A DNA stretch of 49,823 bases from Planctomycetota bacterium (lineage in GTDB: Bacteria > Planctomycetota > UBA1135 > UBA2386), in contig JACRLW010000096.1 of the NCBI GenBank assembly GCA_016235155.1, positions 1-49,823 on the forward strand, read 5' to 3'. Below, piece by piece: positions 26,701-34,908 of the stretch. How positions within the stretch are numbered: the first letter of the stretch is position 1; every line of letters begins with the position of its first letter. Position numbers and translations under genes: made by a program. The notes below the pieces were generated by a model. That model was not told where the DNA came from and made no database searches. It saw only the letters and a list, made by a program, of their open reading frames with translations.

Positions 26701-26713
26701 CGAGAACGGCGCC

Positions 26714-27652
26714 ATGGCGAACGAGACGCGTGTGTTCACCGTCGGCGCGAAGGAGGCGCGGATCCTCGAGGATCGCCTGCGCATGGAGCTGCCGCCGCAC
26801 GCCGACTGGCGGCTCGTGCCGCACGCACGGTTCCAGGTCAAGGCCGACGACGTGGTGGTGACCTGCTACACGAGCGGCAAGGTCGTCGTGCAGGGCCGAA
26901 CCCTCGACGGTTTCGTCGCGCGCTTCTTCGCCACCGCGGCGGACGCCTCGCAGGGGAAGGGCACTCAGGCCGGCGACATCGATCTCCCGCTCGATACGCC
27001 GACGATCGGCTCCGACGAAGCGGGCAAGGGCGACTACTTCGGTCCGCTCGTCGTCGCGGCCGTGCACGCGACGCCCGAACATGCCGCCGAACTGACCAGA
27101 CTCGGCGTGCGCGACTCGAAGACGATCGCCGACGACCGCGCACGCATGCTCGCCGGACGCATCGAGGCCCTGCTCGACCACGAGATCGTGCAGCTCGGTC
27201 CCGCGGACTACAACGCACGCTGGAACGCCGCGCGCAACATCAACATCGTGCTCGGCGAGTTGCACGCGCGCGCGATCGCAGCGCTCGCGACGCGTCATGC
27301 CGACGCAGCGTTCGCGATCGTCGATCGCTTCGGCGACGAGCGTTTCGTCGAGGCGCCGCTGCGCGCCGCGCTGGCTCGACCCTTGCGCCTGCTCCAGACG
27401 CCTCGCGCCGAGCGCAATCTCGTGGTCGCCGCGGCGTCGATCCTCGCGCGCGCCGCGTTCCTCGACGGACTGCGCGCGTCCAGCGACGAATGCGGCGCCG
27501 ACCTCCACAAGGGCGCCGGTGCACCGGTCGACGCCGTCGCGCGGCGCGTCGTCGCGATCGGCGGCAGCGCCCTGCTCGCCAAGGTCGCGAAGCTCCACTT
27601 CAAGAACACCGCGCGGGCCGGAGTCGATCCCGGCGCGGATCGGAGCCCGTGA
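26714..27652 (+). CDS. rnhC: Ribonuclease HIII
   Basis: 312 residues. The N-terminal ~85 residues are the TBP-like substrate-binding domain typical of RNase HIII (WRLVPHARFQVKADDVVVTC and YTSGKVVVQG). The catalytic domain begins TIGSDEAGKGDYFGPLVV with active-site Asp101 and Glu102 and the HIII-specific GKGDYFGP; RDSKTIADDRA and AIVDRFGDERF supply the other acidic residues. It cleaves the RNA strand of RNA-DNA hybrids in the cytoplasm. Presence of the N-domain and the DEAGKGD motif separates it from RNase HII. The stop shares its final base with the dapF ATG (TGATG). Confidence 0.93.
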   Translation: MANETRVFTVGAKEARILEDRLRMELPPHADWRLVPHARFQVKADDVVVTCYTSGKVVVQGRTLDGFVARFFATAADASQGKGTQAGDIDLPLDTPTIGSDEAGKGDYFGPLVVAAVHATPEHAAELTRLGVRDSKTIADDRARMLAGRIEALLDHEIVQLGPADYNARWNAARNINIVLGELHARAIAALATRHADAAFAIVDRFGDERFVEAPLRAALARPLRLLQTPRAERNLVVAAASILARAAFLDGLRASSDECGADLHKGAGAPVDAVARRVVAIGGSALLAKVAKLHFKNTARAGVDPGADRSP

Positions 27653-28467
27653 TGCCGCTCGAGTTCACGAAGCTGCACGGCGCGGGCAACGACTACCTGC
27701 TCGTCGACGGCTTCGCCGCGCAGGACCTCGTCGACCGCGGACCCGCGACCGCGGTGCTCGTCGCCGACCGGCGCTTCGGCGTCGGCAGCGACGGCCTGAT
27801 CGTGGTCGGTCCCAGCGACGTCGCGGACGTCCGCATGCACATGTGGAACGCCGATGGTTCGCGCGGCGCGATGTGCGGCAACGGCCTGCGACTCGTCGCG
27901 CGTTTCGCCGTCGAGTCCGGTCGCGTCGCCAGCGACGTGATGCTGATCGAGACGGACGCCGGCGTCTTCGAAGCGCTTCTCCAGCGCGATCCCGACGGCG
28001 AGATCCTCGGTGCACGTGTCGGCATGCCGCCGGTGGTCGTCGACGATCGGCCATCCGCGATCGTCGTCGACGGCAAGAGCCATGCGTTCTGGCGTGCGAG
28101 CGTCGGCAATCCCCACGCCGTGATCTTCGTCGCCGGCGATCCCGAGCAGGCGCCGTTGCAGACCGTCGGCCCGGCCATGCAGCGACATCCGCTCTTCGCG
28201 GGTGGGGTCAACGTCGAGATGGTCGCCGTGCATGCGCCCGACCTCCTCGTGCAGCGCACCTTCGAGCGCGGCTCCGGCGAGACCTGGGCTTGCGGCAGCG
28301 GCGCCGTGGCGTCGGCGATGGTCGCGCTCCACACCACTAGCCTCGCCGGCGAGCGCGTGCGCGTCCGGATGCGCGGCGGAGAAGTCGTCGTGCATCGCAT
28401 CGATCGCGACCGCGCCGAATTGGAAGGACCGGCCGTTCGCGTGTTCCAGGGCGTATTCGGTGCGTGA
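27652..28467 (+). CDS. dapF: Diaminopimelate epimerase
   Basis: 271 residues. It opens with FTKLHGAGNDYLLVDG. The two catalytic cysteines are Cys75 (MCGNGLR) and Cys214 (WACGSGAVAS), and the substrate-binding WNADGSRGAMCGNG and VGNPHAV motifs are present. It interconverts LL- and meso-diaminopimelate for lysine and for peptidoglycan cross-linking. Its presence is consistent with a meso-DAP peptidoglycan. The start overlaps the RNase HIII stop. A weak GGCTAG/CTAGCC hairpin lies 45 bases downstream. Confidence 0.95.
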   Translation: MPLEFTKLHGAGNDYLLVDGFAAQDLVDRGPATAVLVADRRFGVGSDGLIVVGPSDVADVRMHMWNADGSRGAMCGNGLRLVARFAVESGRVASDVMLIETDAGVFEALLQRDPDGEILGARVGMPPVVVDDRPSAIVVDGKSHAFWRASVGNPHAVIFVAGDPEQAPLQTVGPAMQRHPLFAGGVNVEMVAVHAPDLLVQRTFERGSGETWACGSGAVASAMVALHTTSLAGERVRVRMRGGEVVVHRIDRDRAELEGPAVRVFQGVFGA

Positions 28468-28511
28468 ATCCGGCACGCACCTTGCTCGCGCCTCGGAGGT
28501 CCGCGTTGGTG

Positions 28512-28533
28512 GGCTAGATCACGACGCCTAGCC
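28512..28533 (+). other. Weak inverted repeat after dapF
   Basis: GGCTAG (28512-28517) and CTAGCC (28528-28533) with a 10-base loop, then a pyrimidine run. It may be a weak terminator or lie in the leader of the following SDR gene, whose ATG is 9 bases later. CTAG is uncommon in this sequence, so the pair is noted. Confidence 0.35.
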
Positions 28534-28542
28534 TCTCCTTCC

Positions 28543-29307
28543 ATGCCCATCGACGCGGATCCATCACTCGCGCCGTCGGACGCCCATGCACATCCGTTGC
28601 ACGGCGCCGCGGTGATCGTCAGCGGCGCGACCGGCGCCGTCGGCAAGGGCCTCCTCTCGCGGCTCGTCGCGATCGGAGCGCTGCCGGCCGTCGCGGTCCG
28701 CAAGCCGTGGCAGGTCGAGACCACCCGTGCGCTGCTCGCCGGTGGACCCGGACTCGTCGCCCACGTCGGCACGCGCGACGGCGAAGCCGCGGCCGGCTTC
28801 CAGAAAGGGGTCACCGACGCGCTGGGTCCGGTGCGCGCCTTGATCTCGACCTCGGGCCGCTTCGCATCCGCGGAGATCGGGCGCGATCCCGCCGGCGAGG
28901 ACCTCGATCTGCTCGAGGCGAACTTCCTCACCGTGCACAACTTCGTCCGCGCGGTCGCGGCCGGCATGCGGCGACGGCGCGCCGGGAACATCGTCCTCTG
29001 CGGCAGCGCTTCGGTCGGCCATGGCGGCAGCGGGATCGCGCTCTACCTGGCGTCGAAGGCGGCACTCCACGAGTACGCCCGCGCCCTCGCGGTCGAGCTC
29101 GCGCCACACGGGGTCGCGGTCGCGCTCGTCACGCCGCGAACGATCGACACCGCCGCCGTGCGCCAGTCGATGCCGGCGGCCGATCGCACGACCTGGCAGT
29201 CGGTGGACGAGGTCGTCGATCGCCTGATCGACGCGGCGATTGCGAGGCCGTCGACCGCCGCCGATCCGCTCCTGCGTCTGCCGGTCGGACCCGCCGAGCG
29301 CGTATAG
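28543..29307 (+). CDS. Short-chain dehydrogenase/reductase
   Basis: 254 residues, standard SDR length. The Rossmann dinucleotide motif is GATGAVGKG (28-36). The catalytic set is Asn127 in EANFLTVHN, Ser155/Ser157 in CGSASVG, and Tyr168-x3-Lys172 in YLASKAALHEYARA. The following PRTIDTAAVR matches the SDR substrate-loop PGxxxT position. The Ser-Tyr-Lys set shows it is likely to be an active NAD(P)-dependent oxidoreductase. The substrate is unknown. It is 75 bases after dapF and its own upstream hairpin argues against tight coupling. Confidence 0.9.
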   Translation: MPIDADPSLAPSDAHAHPLHGAAVIVSGATGAVGKGLLSRLVAIGALPAVAVRKPWQVETTRALLAGGPGLVAHVGTRDGEAAAGFQKGVTDALGPVRALISTSGRFASAEIGRDPAGEDLDLLEANFLTVHNFVRAVAAGMRRRRAGNIVLCGSASVGHGGSGIALYLASKAALHEYARALAVELAPHGVAVALVTPRTIDTAAVRQSMPAADRTTWQSVDEVVDRLIDAAIARPSTAADPLLRLPVGPAERV

Positions 29308-29314
29308 AGATGCC

Positions 29315-30322
29315 ATGCACGGCCATCGCATCGGACTCGCCGTCCTGTTCGGCCTGACGACGGCGCTCGCCCAGGACCCGCCGACCCCGGTTCCGCCGCA
29401 GGAGCCCGAACACGCCAAGGCGCTCCGCACGTGGATCGAATCCGACCACACCGATCGCAAGCAGCTCGACGCGACGGCTGCGGCGCTGCTCGACGCCAAG
29501 GAGCCCGGCCTGCTTGCGCTGCAACGCGAGCTCGTGGCGCTGAAACCCGGTGAACGCGATCGGCGCATCGCGGTCGAGACCCTGCTGTCGACGACGGTCC
29601 TCGCCGCGCTCGAGCGCGAACTCGCGCGCGGCATGCGCTACGCGGGTCAATACGACCATCTGCGTGCGCTCCAACCGCACGCGGGAAACTTCCTCCTCAA
29701 CCTCGTGCTGCAGACGCCGTCGTGGTTCCCCAGCGATCAGCGCGCACAGGTTGTCCCCGCGTTGCGCGACCTGTTCCCCGAGCCGCCTGCCGAAGCGACG
29801 ATCCGCCGGCTCGTGGAGATGGCGAAGGACGAGGAGTTCGAGAGCGAGGATCTGCGCGAAGCGTTGTCGCTCGCGCTAGCGCAGTGGGGGCACCGCGACC
29901 TCGTGCAGAAGCGGATCGACACCTTCGTCGAGAGCGCGGGGAAGGGCAAGACCGCCGACGAGCTGCACTTCATGCGCGCGCTCGGCAAGCTCAACTACGA
30001 GTTGCGCGAGTACCCGGAGGCAGCTCTGTGGTGGTCGCGCTTCATCGACGGCACCGTCGCGCTCGGCAGCCGCGTCGCTGCGATCGACGAGTACGACGCA
30101 GCGTGCTCCTTCGCGCTCGCCGAACGCACCGACGACTCGCTGGCCGCACTCGAGCGTTGCGCGGCGCTGATCGCCGCCGGCAAGGTCGATTCGAGCGCGG
30201 CGATCACGCGCGAGATGTTCGAGCAGGACCCCGACCTGAAGTCGGTGCGCGCGCACGAGCGCTTCGCGAAGGCCCAGGCCATGGCTTTCGCGAAGCAAAA
30301 GGACGGGGAGGCGAAGCGCTGA
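29315..30322 (+). CDS. Secreted helical protein, unknown function
   Basis: 335 residues from an ATG giving MHGHRIGLAVLFGLTTALAQ, a signal peptide cleaved near residue 20. After a Pro-rich linker (DPPTPVPPQEPEH) the protein is almost all alpha-helical. The C-terminal part contains a TPR-like pair (ADELHFMRALGKLNYELREY, then VAAIDEYDAACSFALAERTD and DSLAALERCAALIAAGKV). No catalytic motif. It might be a periplasmic scaffold. It lies 7 bases after the SDR stop and 28 before the M48 peptidase start, so all three could share a transcript. Confidence 0.75.
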   Translation: MHGHRIGLAVLFGLTTALAQDPPTPVPPQEPEHAKALRTWIESDHTDRKQLDATAAALLDAKEPGLLALQRELVALKPGERDRRIAVETLLSTTVLAALERELARGMRYAGQYDHLRALQPHAGNFLLNLVLQTPSWFPSDQRAQVVPALRDLFPEPPAEATIRRLVEMAKDEEFESEDLREALSLALAQWGHRDLVQKRIDTFVESAGKGKTADELHFMRALGKLNYELREYPEAALWWSRFIDGTVALGSRVAAIDEYDAACSFALAERTDDSLAALERCAALIAAGKVDSSAAITREMFEQDPDLKSVRAHERFAKAQAMAFAKQKDGEAKR

Positions 30323-30350
30323 TAATGCTCTGCCAACCGGACGCGTCGCC

Positions 30351-31961
30351 GTGAGCGTCCCGCTGTCCTTCCTCCTCGGGACGGCGATGGCCTTCCTCGC
30401 CGGCGAGACCGTCGAGTGGCTGCCGGGCGAAGCGCGGTTCCTCGATCTCCTGTTCGGCTGTGCGTTCCTGCCGCTGCCGATGCTGTGGGTGACGCTCGCC
30501 GGACGCGCCCTGCTCGCCGCGCAACGTGCCGGCCGGCGACCGGGCTTCGCGGCGCGTCTCGCCCTGCGCCTCGCGTTGCTCACCGTGCCGCTTTGCGTCG
30601 CCGCGCTCGTCGGGCTCGGCGGCTGGCACGACCACGTCGAACGTCTCGCGCCCGATTCACACACGGCGCGCTTCGCGCTCCTGCTGCTGCCGGCGGCGTT
30701 GCTCGAGGCGCAGTTCCGCATCGCGGTCGCCCGGCTCACCTCGCGCGTGCTCGCGCAACGCGCCGAGGTCGACCTGCCCTTCGAAGGCGGTACCGCGCCG
30801 ATGGTCGCGCTCGTCGTCGTGTGCGCGCTGCTGCTCGGCGTCGCGATGGATCTCGCGGCGTTCTCGCCGTCGCTGCACGTGTTCTTCGGCGCGACCGCAC
30901 TCGGCACCACGCTCGGACTGCTGCTCCTGGTCGCCGGCGGTTCCGCATCGCTGCCGTTGCTGTTCCGTTTCCTCCTGCCGACCTCGCGACGCCTGCCCGA
31001 GCGCATCGCGGTCGAAGTGCGCGAGATCGCCGCACGCCTCGGCTTCCGGCCGAGCGGTCTGCTCGCGCTCGACACCGGTCTGCGGATCGTGAACGCCGCG
31101 CTCGTCGGACCGCTGCGTTGGCCGCGCTACCTCGTCCTCACCGACGGCATCCTCACCTACCTCGATGCGCCGACCCTGCGCGGCGTCGTCGCTCACGAGG
31201 TCGGCCATGCACGCGCCGGTCATCCGGCGCTGATCGTCCTCGTCATCCTGGTCCTGCCGATCCTGCTCGTCGAACCGGTTGCGCAGCTCCAGCTCGAGGC
31301 CGTCGATCCCTGGCTGCTGATCGGCGCCGGCGCCGCCGCGATGGCGATCCACGGCTTCCGCGCGTCGTTCCGCCACCCGAGCGAGGTCGATCGCGTGCAG
31401 GAACTCGTCGCGCACGCGAACGACCCGCGGCGGGGGCTGCGCTTCCGCCGCCGCGGCCGGCGCCTGCGCATCGGTCTCGGCCTGTTCGGCGCGACGGTGA
31501 TCGTGCTGAGCGCGCTCGCCCACGCGCGCGCGTTCGCGGGCGACATGGCGACGCATGCGCTCTACACCTCGCGTTTCGACGAAGCGCGCACCTGGCTCGA
31601 CTCCGCGCCGCAGGACGATCCGCGCGCCGCCGACCTGCGCCTCGACCTCGACGCGGCCGACGCCCTGCGCCTGAGCGCCGCGAATCCGCACACGACGCGC
31701 ACCGCCCTCGCCGATCCGGCTCTCGCGCGCGCGATCGAGTTCGCCGCTCGCGGCGAGCTCGCCGCGGCACGGCCGTACTTCGCGCTCGCCCTCGCGATCC
31801 CGCGCGACGACCCGGTCCGCCTGTCGGCATGGTTGTGGAGCCTGGCCGCGGTCGATGGTGACGGCGAGCGCGTCGAACGCATCGCGACGCATCTGCTCGC
31901 GCTGTCCGACACGCCGCCGGTCCTGCGCGACGCGATCGCACGCACCCGATCCGCGAGGTGA
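30351..31961 (+). CDS. M48-family membrane metallopeptidase with C-terminal helical domain
   Basis: 536 residues from a GTG. Four to six membrane helices precede the catalytic part (for example 30-50, 70-90, 108-120, 150-170, 180-200). The M48 site is VVAHEVGHARAGHPAL with His282, Glu283 and His286; a third ligand candidate is Glu345 in HPSEVDR, matching the family E-x-x-D region. Two helices follow. The region after 365 is soluble and Ala/Asp-rich with TPR-like pattern (AARPYFALALAIPRDDP). It probably degrades or clips membrane proteins, like HtpX or Ste24. Stop overlaps the next start (GTGA). Confidence 0.85.
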   Translation: MSVPLSFLLGTAMAFLAGETVEWLPGEARFLDLLFGCAFLPLPMLWVTLAGRALLAAQRAGRRPGFAARLALRLALLTVPLCVAALVGLGGWHDHVERLAPDSHTARFALLLLPAALLEAQFRIAVARLTSRVLAQRAEVDLPFEGGTAPMVALVVVCALLLGVAMDLAAFSPSLHVFFGATALGTTLGLLLLVAGGSASLPLLFRFLLPTSRRLPERIAVEVREIAARLGFRPSGLLALDTGLRIVNAALVGPLRWPRYLVLTDGILTYLDAPTLRGVVAHEVGHARAGHPALIVLVILVLPILLVEPVAQLQLEAVDPWLLIGAGAAAMAIHGFRASFRHPSEVDRVQELVAHANDPRRGLRFRRRGRRLRIGLGLFGATVIVLSALAHARAFAGDMATHALYTSRFDEARTWLDSAPQDDPRAADLRLDLDAADALRLSAANPHTTRTALADPALARAIEFAARGELAAARPYFALALAIPRDDPVRLSAWLWSLAAVDGDGERVERIATHLLALSDTPPVLRDAIARTRSAR

Positions 31962-33334
31962 TCGTGCGCATCGCCCTCGCGATCGCTGCCCTCGCCCTGC
32001 TCGCGCTCGCGATCCCGATGCTGCGCCCGCGCGAGGATGCGCCGCCTCCGGCCGAACCGCTCGACGCTCCCGCGGAGCCGGAGCCCGGGCCGGCGATCCC
32101 GCGCCGCGCGGATGTGCCGGTCGCGACGCCGGCGCCCGACGTCACACCGGCGCAGGACCCGTCGCGAGAGACCGCGCCGGAGACGCCGTCCATCCCGGCG
32201 ATCGCCGCGATCGGAACGCGCGTGCTCGTCGAAGGCGTCGTGTGTCATGCCGACGGCCGCGCGGCGGTGGGCGCGAAGGTCCGCGTCGCCAAGACCCCGG
32301 CGATGCTGCCGCGCGTGGATGCCCTCGGCGCATCGCGCACGCTCGCATGCGGCGCCACGGTCGGCGAAGCGATCACCGACTCGCGCGGCCGGTTCGCGTG
32401 CGATGCCCTCGCGGAAACCGATCCTGCCGCGACGCTCGTCGTCGCCGCGGAGTTGCGCGGGGCCAGCGCGTGGCGCGACGTGATCGTGCGCGACGGCAGC
32501 GCACGCGACGTCGCGCTCGTCCTCGCGTCATCCGCGCGCCTTCTCCTCACGGTGCGACCCGCGCCGCGCGGCTGCGAGGTCGCCCTCAGCGACGGTCGCG
32601 GCGACGAGCGCCTCGCGCATCCGGACCGCGACGGTCGTTGCTCGTTCGAGGCGCTCGAGCCCGGCCGCTGGGCATTGGCGGCCTACGACACCCCGCTCGG
32701 TCGCCGGGCCCTGGTCGAAGCCTGCGCGCGCGGCGAACTGCCCTTCGGGGCGACGATCGTCGTGCTCGCCGCGGGCGAGACGCGCGACGTCGTGCTGCCG
32801 CTCGCACCGCCCGCTCTGGGTGGGATCTTCGGCGTGGCACGGGATCGCGCCCAGCCCGCGCATGCGCATCGCGTGGTCGTGCGCCCGCGCGATCGCGACG
32901 AGGGTGCGCGTTGCGCCGTCGCGATTCCCGCCGAGGACGGCCGCTTCGGTCCGCTCGCGTTGCCGCCGGGCCGCTACCGCGTGGCGCTGTGCGCGCGCGA
33001 GTCCGCCACCGAGCCGCGCTACGGCGTCGTGCACGACGAGCTCGAACTCGCCGCGCAGGAGATCACCGTCGCGGCCGGCGATCCGCTCGAGCTCGAACTG
33101 CGCGCTGACAGCGGCGAGGTGCTGGTCTCCAAAGTGCCCGACGGCGCGACGCTCGTCGCACGGCGCGTCGACGGCGCACGCGTCGTGATCAGCACGCGCG
33201 ACGGCACGCGACGCCTGTCGGTGCCGGCGGGGGAACTCGCGTTGGAGTGCGCGCATCCGCGCGGGGAACCGCGGAACGTCACGCTGCGCGTCGCGCCCGG
33301 CGCGCTCGTCGAGTTCGACTTCGCGGCGCGTTGA
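31958..33334 (+). CDS. Membrane-anchored protein with carboxypeptidase-regulatory-like domains
   Basis: 458 residues from a GTG that overlaps the upstream stop. It has an N-terminal signal/anchor (IVRIALAIAALALLALAIPM), a Pro/Ala/Glu-rich linker to about residue 85, and then tandem beta-sandwich units of carboxypeptidase-regulatory type (VEGVVCHADGRAAVGAKVRV with TDSRGRFACDAL; LGGIFGVARDRAQPAH with EDGRFGPLALPPGRYRVAL). These domains are common in secreted planctomycete proteins and probably bind protein or carbohydrate. No enzyme domain is visible. Its stop TGA directly abuts the stop of the convergent acyltransferase-like gene (TGATCA). Confidence 0.75.
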   Translation: MIVRIALAIAALALLALAIPMLRPREDAPPPAEPLDAPAEPEPGPAIPRRADVPVATPAPDVTPAQDPSRETAPETPSIPAIAAIGTRVLVEGVVCHADGRAAVGAKVRVAKTPAMLPRVDALGASRTLACGATVGEAITDSRGRFACDALAETDPAATLVVAAELRGASAWRDVIVRDGSARDVALVLASSARLLLTVRPAPRGCEVALSDGRGDERLAHPDRDGRCSFEALEPGRWALAAYDTPLGRRALVEACARGELPFGATIVVLAAGETRDVVLPLAPPALGGIFGVARDRAQPAHAHRVVVRPRDRDEGARCAVAIPAEDGRFGPLALPPGRYRVALCARESATEPRYGVVHDELELAAQEITVAAGDPLELELRADSGEVLVSKVPDGATLVARRVDGARVVISTRDGTRRLSVPAGELALECAHPRGEPRNVTLRVAPGALVEFDFAAR

Positions 33335-34192
33335 TCACAGGAGATCGAGCGCGCTCTCGGCCTCGATGGGCGGATCGAAGTGACGCAACAGCCGCTGCGC
33401 GGAACGGCCGGGCCCGACGTCGACGAAGCGCGTGACGCCGTGCACCGCGCGCAGTCGCTCGACCGCCGCGGCGAAGTCGCAGGGCATGCGCGCGTTCGCG
33501 GCGAGTTCGTCGCGCAGGTCCTCGATGCTCGCGAGCGCACGACCAGACACGGCGGACTCGAGCACGTGACACGGCGCGCGCAGCGGCGCGGTGCGAAGCC
33601 CGTGCGCAAGCACGGCCGCGAGCCCGCGTTGTGCCGGCGCGTGCAGCACGCAACCGATCAGCTCGCGCGCCCGCCAGCGCCGCGCGCGCAGTTCCGCCGT
33701 CGCTCGTTCCGCGGCTGCGCGATCGCCCGCAAAGGTGAGTACGCGCGGCGAGAGCCGCGACACGGTCAGCCCGAGTTCGAGGAGACGTTCGATCGAGCGC
33801 ACGACCTCGTCGCCCGCGGTCTGGGTCGTCGCCGCGACCGTGCTTCCCTCCGCGAAGGGCAGCTCGCCGGGCAAGGCGCGGGTGAACGCCCCAAGTTCGT
33901 CGAGCGAGAAGCACCCGGCGTGCGCCGAGCGCGCGACGTCGCCGATCGAGTAACCGCAGGCGAACCCGGCGACGACTCCGCGACGCTCGAGTGCCTGCGC
34001 CGACGCGGTCTGCAACGCGACGATCGCCAACGACGTGGTGACGATCGCCGCGCGCGAGAAGCGGACCTCGACTTCAAGGCCGATGCCGAGCGTCGCGGCA
34101 TGCGCGGCGAACTCCGGCAGCGCGCGCAGGCTCTGGAAGTCGTCGTCACGGCGCAGCGCGTCGAGCCCGGGGAAAAGGAACGCCGTCGTCAC
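33335..34192 (-). CDS. FabD-like acyltransferase (malonyl-CoA:ACP transacylase family), atypical
   Basis: 285 residues, slightly shorter than FabD (~310). The fold pattern is FabD-like: TAFLFPGLDAL at the N-terminus, GYSIGDVA at 80-87 with nucleophile Ser82, Arg105 as a possible carboxylate ligand, His184 in CVLHAPAQ, and the C-terminal FVDVGPGRSAQRLLR. It departs from true FabD in the first motif (PGLDAL instead of PGQGSQ) and in the nucleophile elbow (GYSIGD instead of GHSLGE). It may transfer a different acyl group. It overlaps the ABC ATPase gene by four bases (ATGA), which is an unusual partnership. Confidence 0.75.
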   Translation of the reverse strand: MTTAFLFPGLDALRRDDDFQSLRALPEFAAHAATLGIGLEVEVRFSRAAIVTTSLAIVALQTASAQALERRGVVAGFACGYSIGDVARSAHAGCFSLDELGAFTRALPGELPFAEGSTVAATTQTAGDEVVRSIERLLELGLTVSRLSPRVLTFAGDRAAAERATAELRARRWRARELIGCVLHAPAQRGLAAVLAHGLRTAPLRAPCHVLESAVSGRALASIEDLRDELAANARMPCDFAAAVERLRAVHGVTRFVDVGPGRSAQRLLRHFDPPIEAESALDLL

Positions 34193-34845
34193 GCGAGCCG
34201 GCCCTCGTTCAGGGCAATCACGTGATCGCCGGGCGCCACGAGGGCTTCATCGTGCGTCGCGACGAGCACGGTCGCGCCGCGGCGCCAGGCGTCGCGCAAT
34301 GCGTCGCGCACGATCGCCGCGGACACGTCGTCGAGGTTGCTGGTCGGCTCGTCGGCGAACACGACCGCCGGCTCCGCGAGCAGCGCCCTCGCCACCGACG
34401 CCCGCTGCAGTTCACCGATCGAGAGTTGATCGGGCATCGCCCTCGCGAGCTCGCCGATCCCGAAGCGTTCGAGCGCTGCCTGCGCCCGTTCCCGCGCGTC
34501 CTTCCGCTGCCGGAAGCGCAGCGGCAACTCCACGTTCTCGACCACGTTCAGCCCCGGCAACACGCGCCCGGTCTGGAACACCACGCCGACGTGTTCGCGC
34601 CGGAACCGCGCGCTCTTCGCCTCACGTTCCCGCCACGGCTCGTGACCGTCGAAGCGCACCGACCCCGCACTCGCCTCGATCAGCCCCGCCGCGATCGCGA
34701 GCAGCGTGCTCTTGCCCGCTCCGCTCGGCCCGCGCAGCACGTGGAACGCCGTGGGCGTCAGTGCGAGCGAGACGCGATCGAGGACCACGCGCGTGCGCGG
34801 TGCCCGGCCGAAGGTCTTCGTGATCGCGTCGAACTGGACCTGCAT
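34189..34845 (-). CDS. ABC transporter ATP-binding protein (LolD/MacB type)
   Basis: 218 residues, single nucleotide-binding domain. Walker A is GPSGAGKST (39-47), the Q-loop is VGVVFQTGRVLPGLNVVENV, the signature is LSIGELQRASVARAL, Walker B is VVFADEPTSNLDD, and the H-loop is VLVATHDEALVAPGD. The Q-loop and VEN pattern fit the LolD/MacB group that energises FtsX-type permeases. The divergent gene across 63 bases encodes a permease of that kind, which is the natural partner. The ATPase is followed with overlap by the FabD-like gene. Confidence 0.92.
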   Translation of the reverse strand: MQVQFDAITKTFGRAPRTRVVLDRVSLALTPTAFHVLRGPSGAGKSTLLAIAAGLIEASAGSVRFDGHEPWREREAKSARFRREHVGVVFQTGRVLPGLNVVENVELPLRFRQRKDARERAQAALERFGIGELARAMPDQLSIGELQRASVARALLAEPAVVFADEPTSNLDDVSAAIVRDALRDAWRRGATVLVATHDEALVAPGDHVIALNEGRLA

Positions 34846-34908
34846 GGTTGCGCGCGCGGCGTCGGGCGCGAAGTTCTAGCGCATTCGGAACGACCGAAAC
34901 CCCAGGCG

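Noticed and set aside
34218..34228. CACGTG palindrome as a second parS
   Set aside because: The flanks (AT/AT) do not match the GTTTC/GAAAC parts of parS; it lies in an ABC ATPase coding region and is probably chance.
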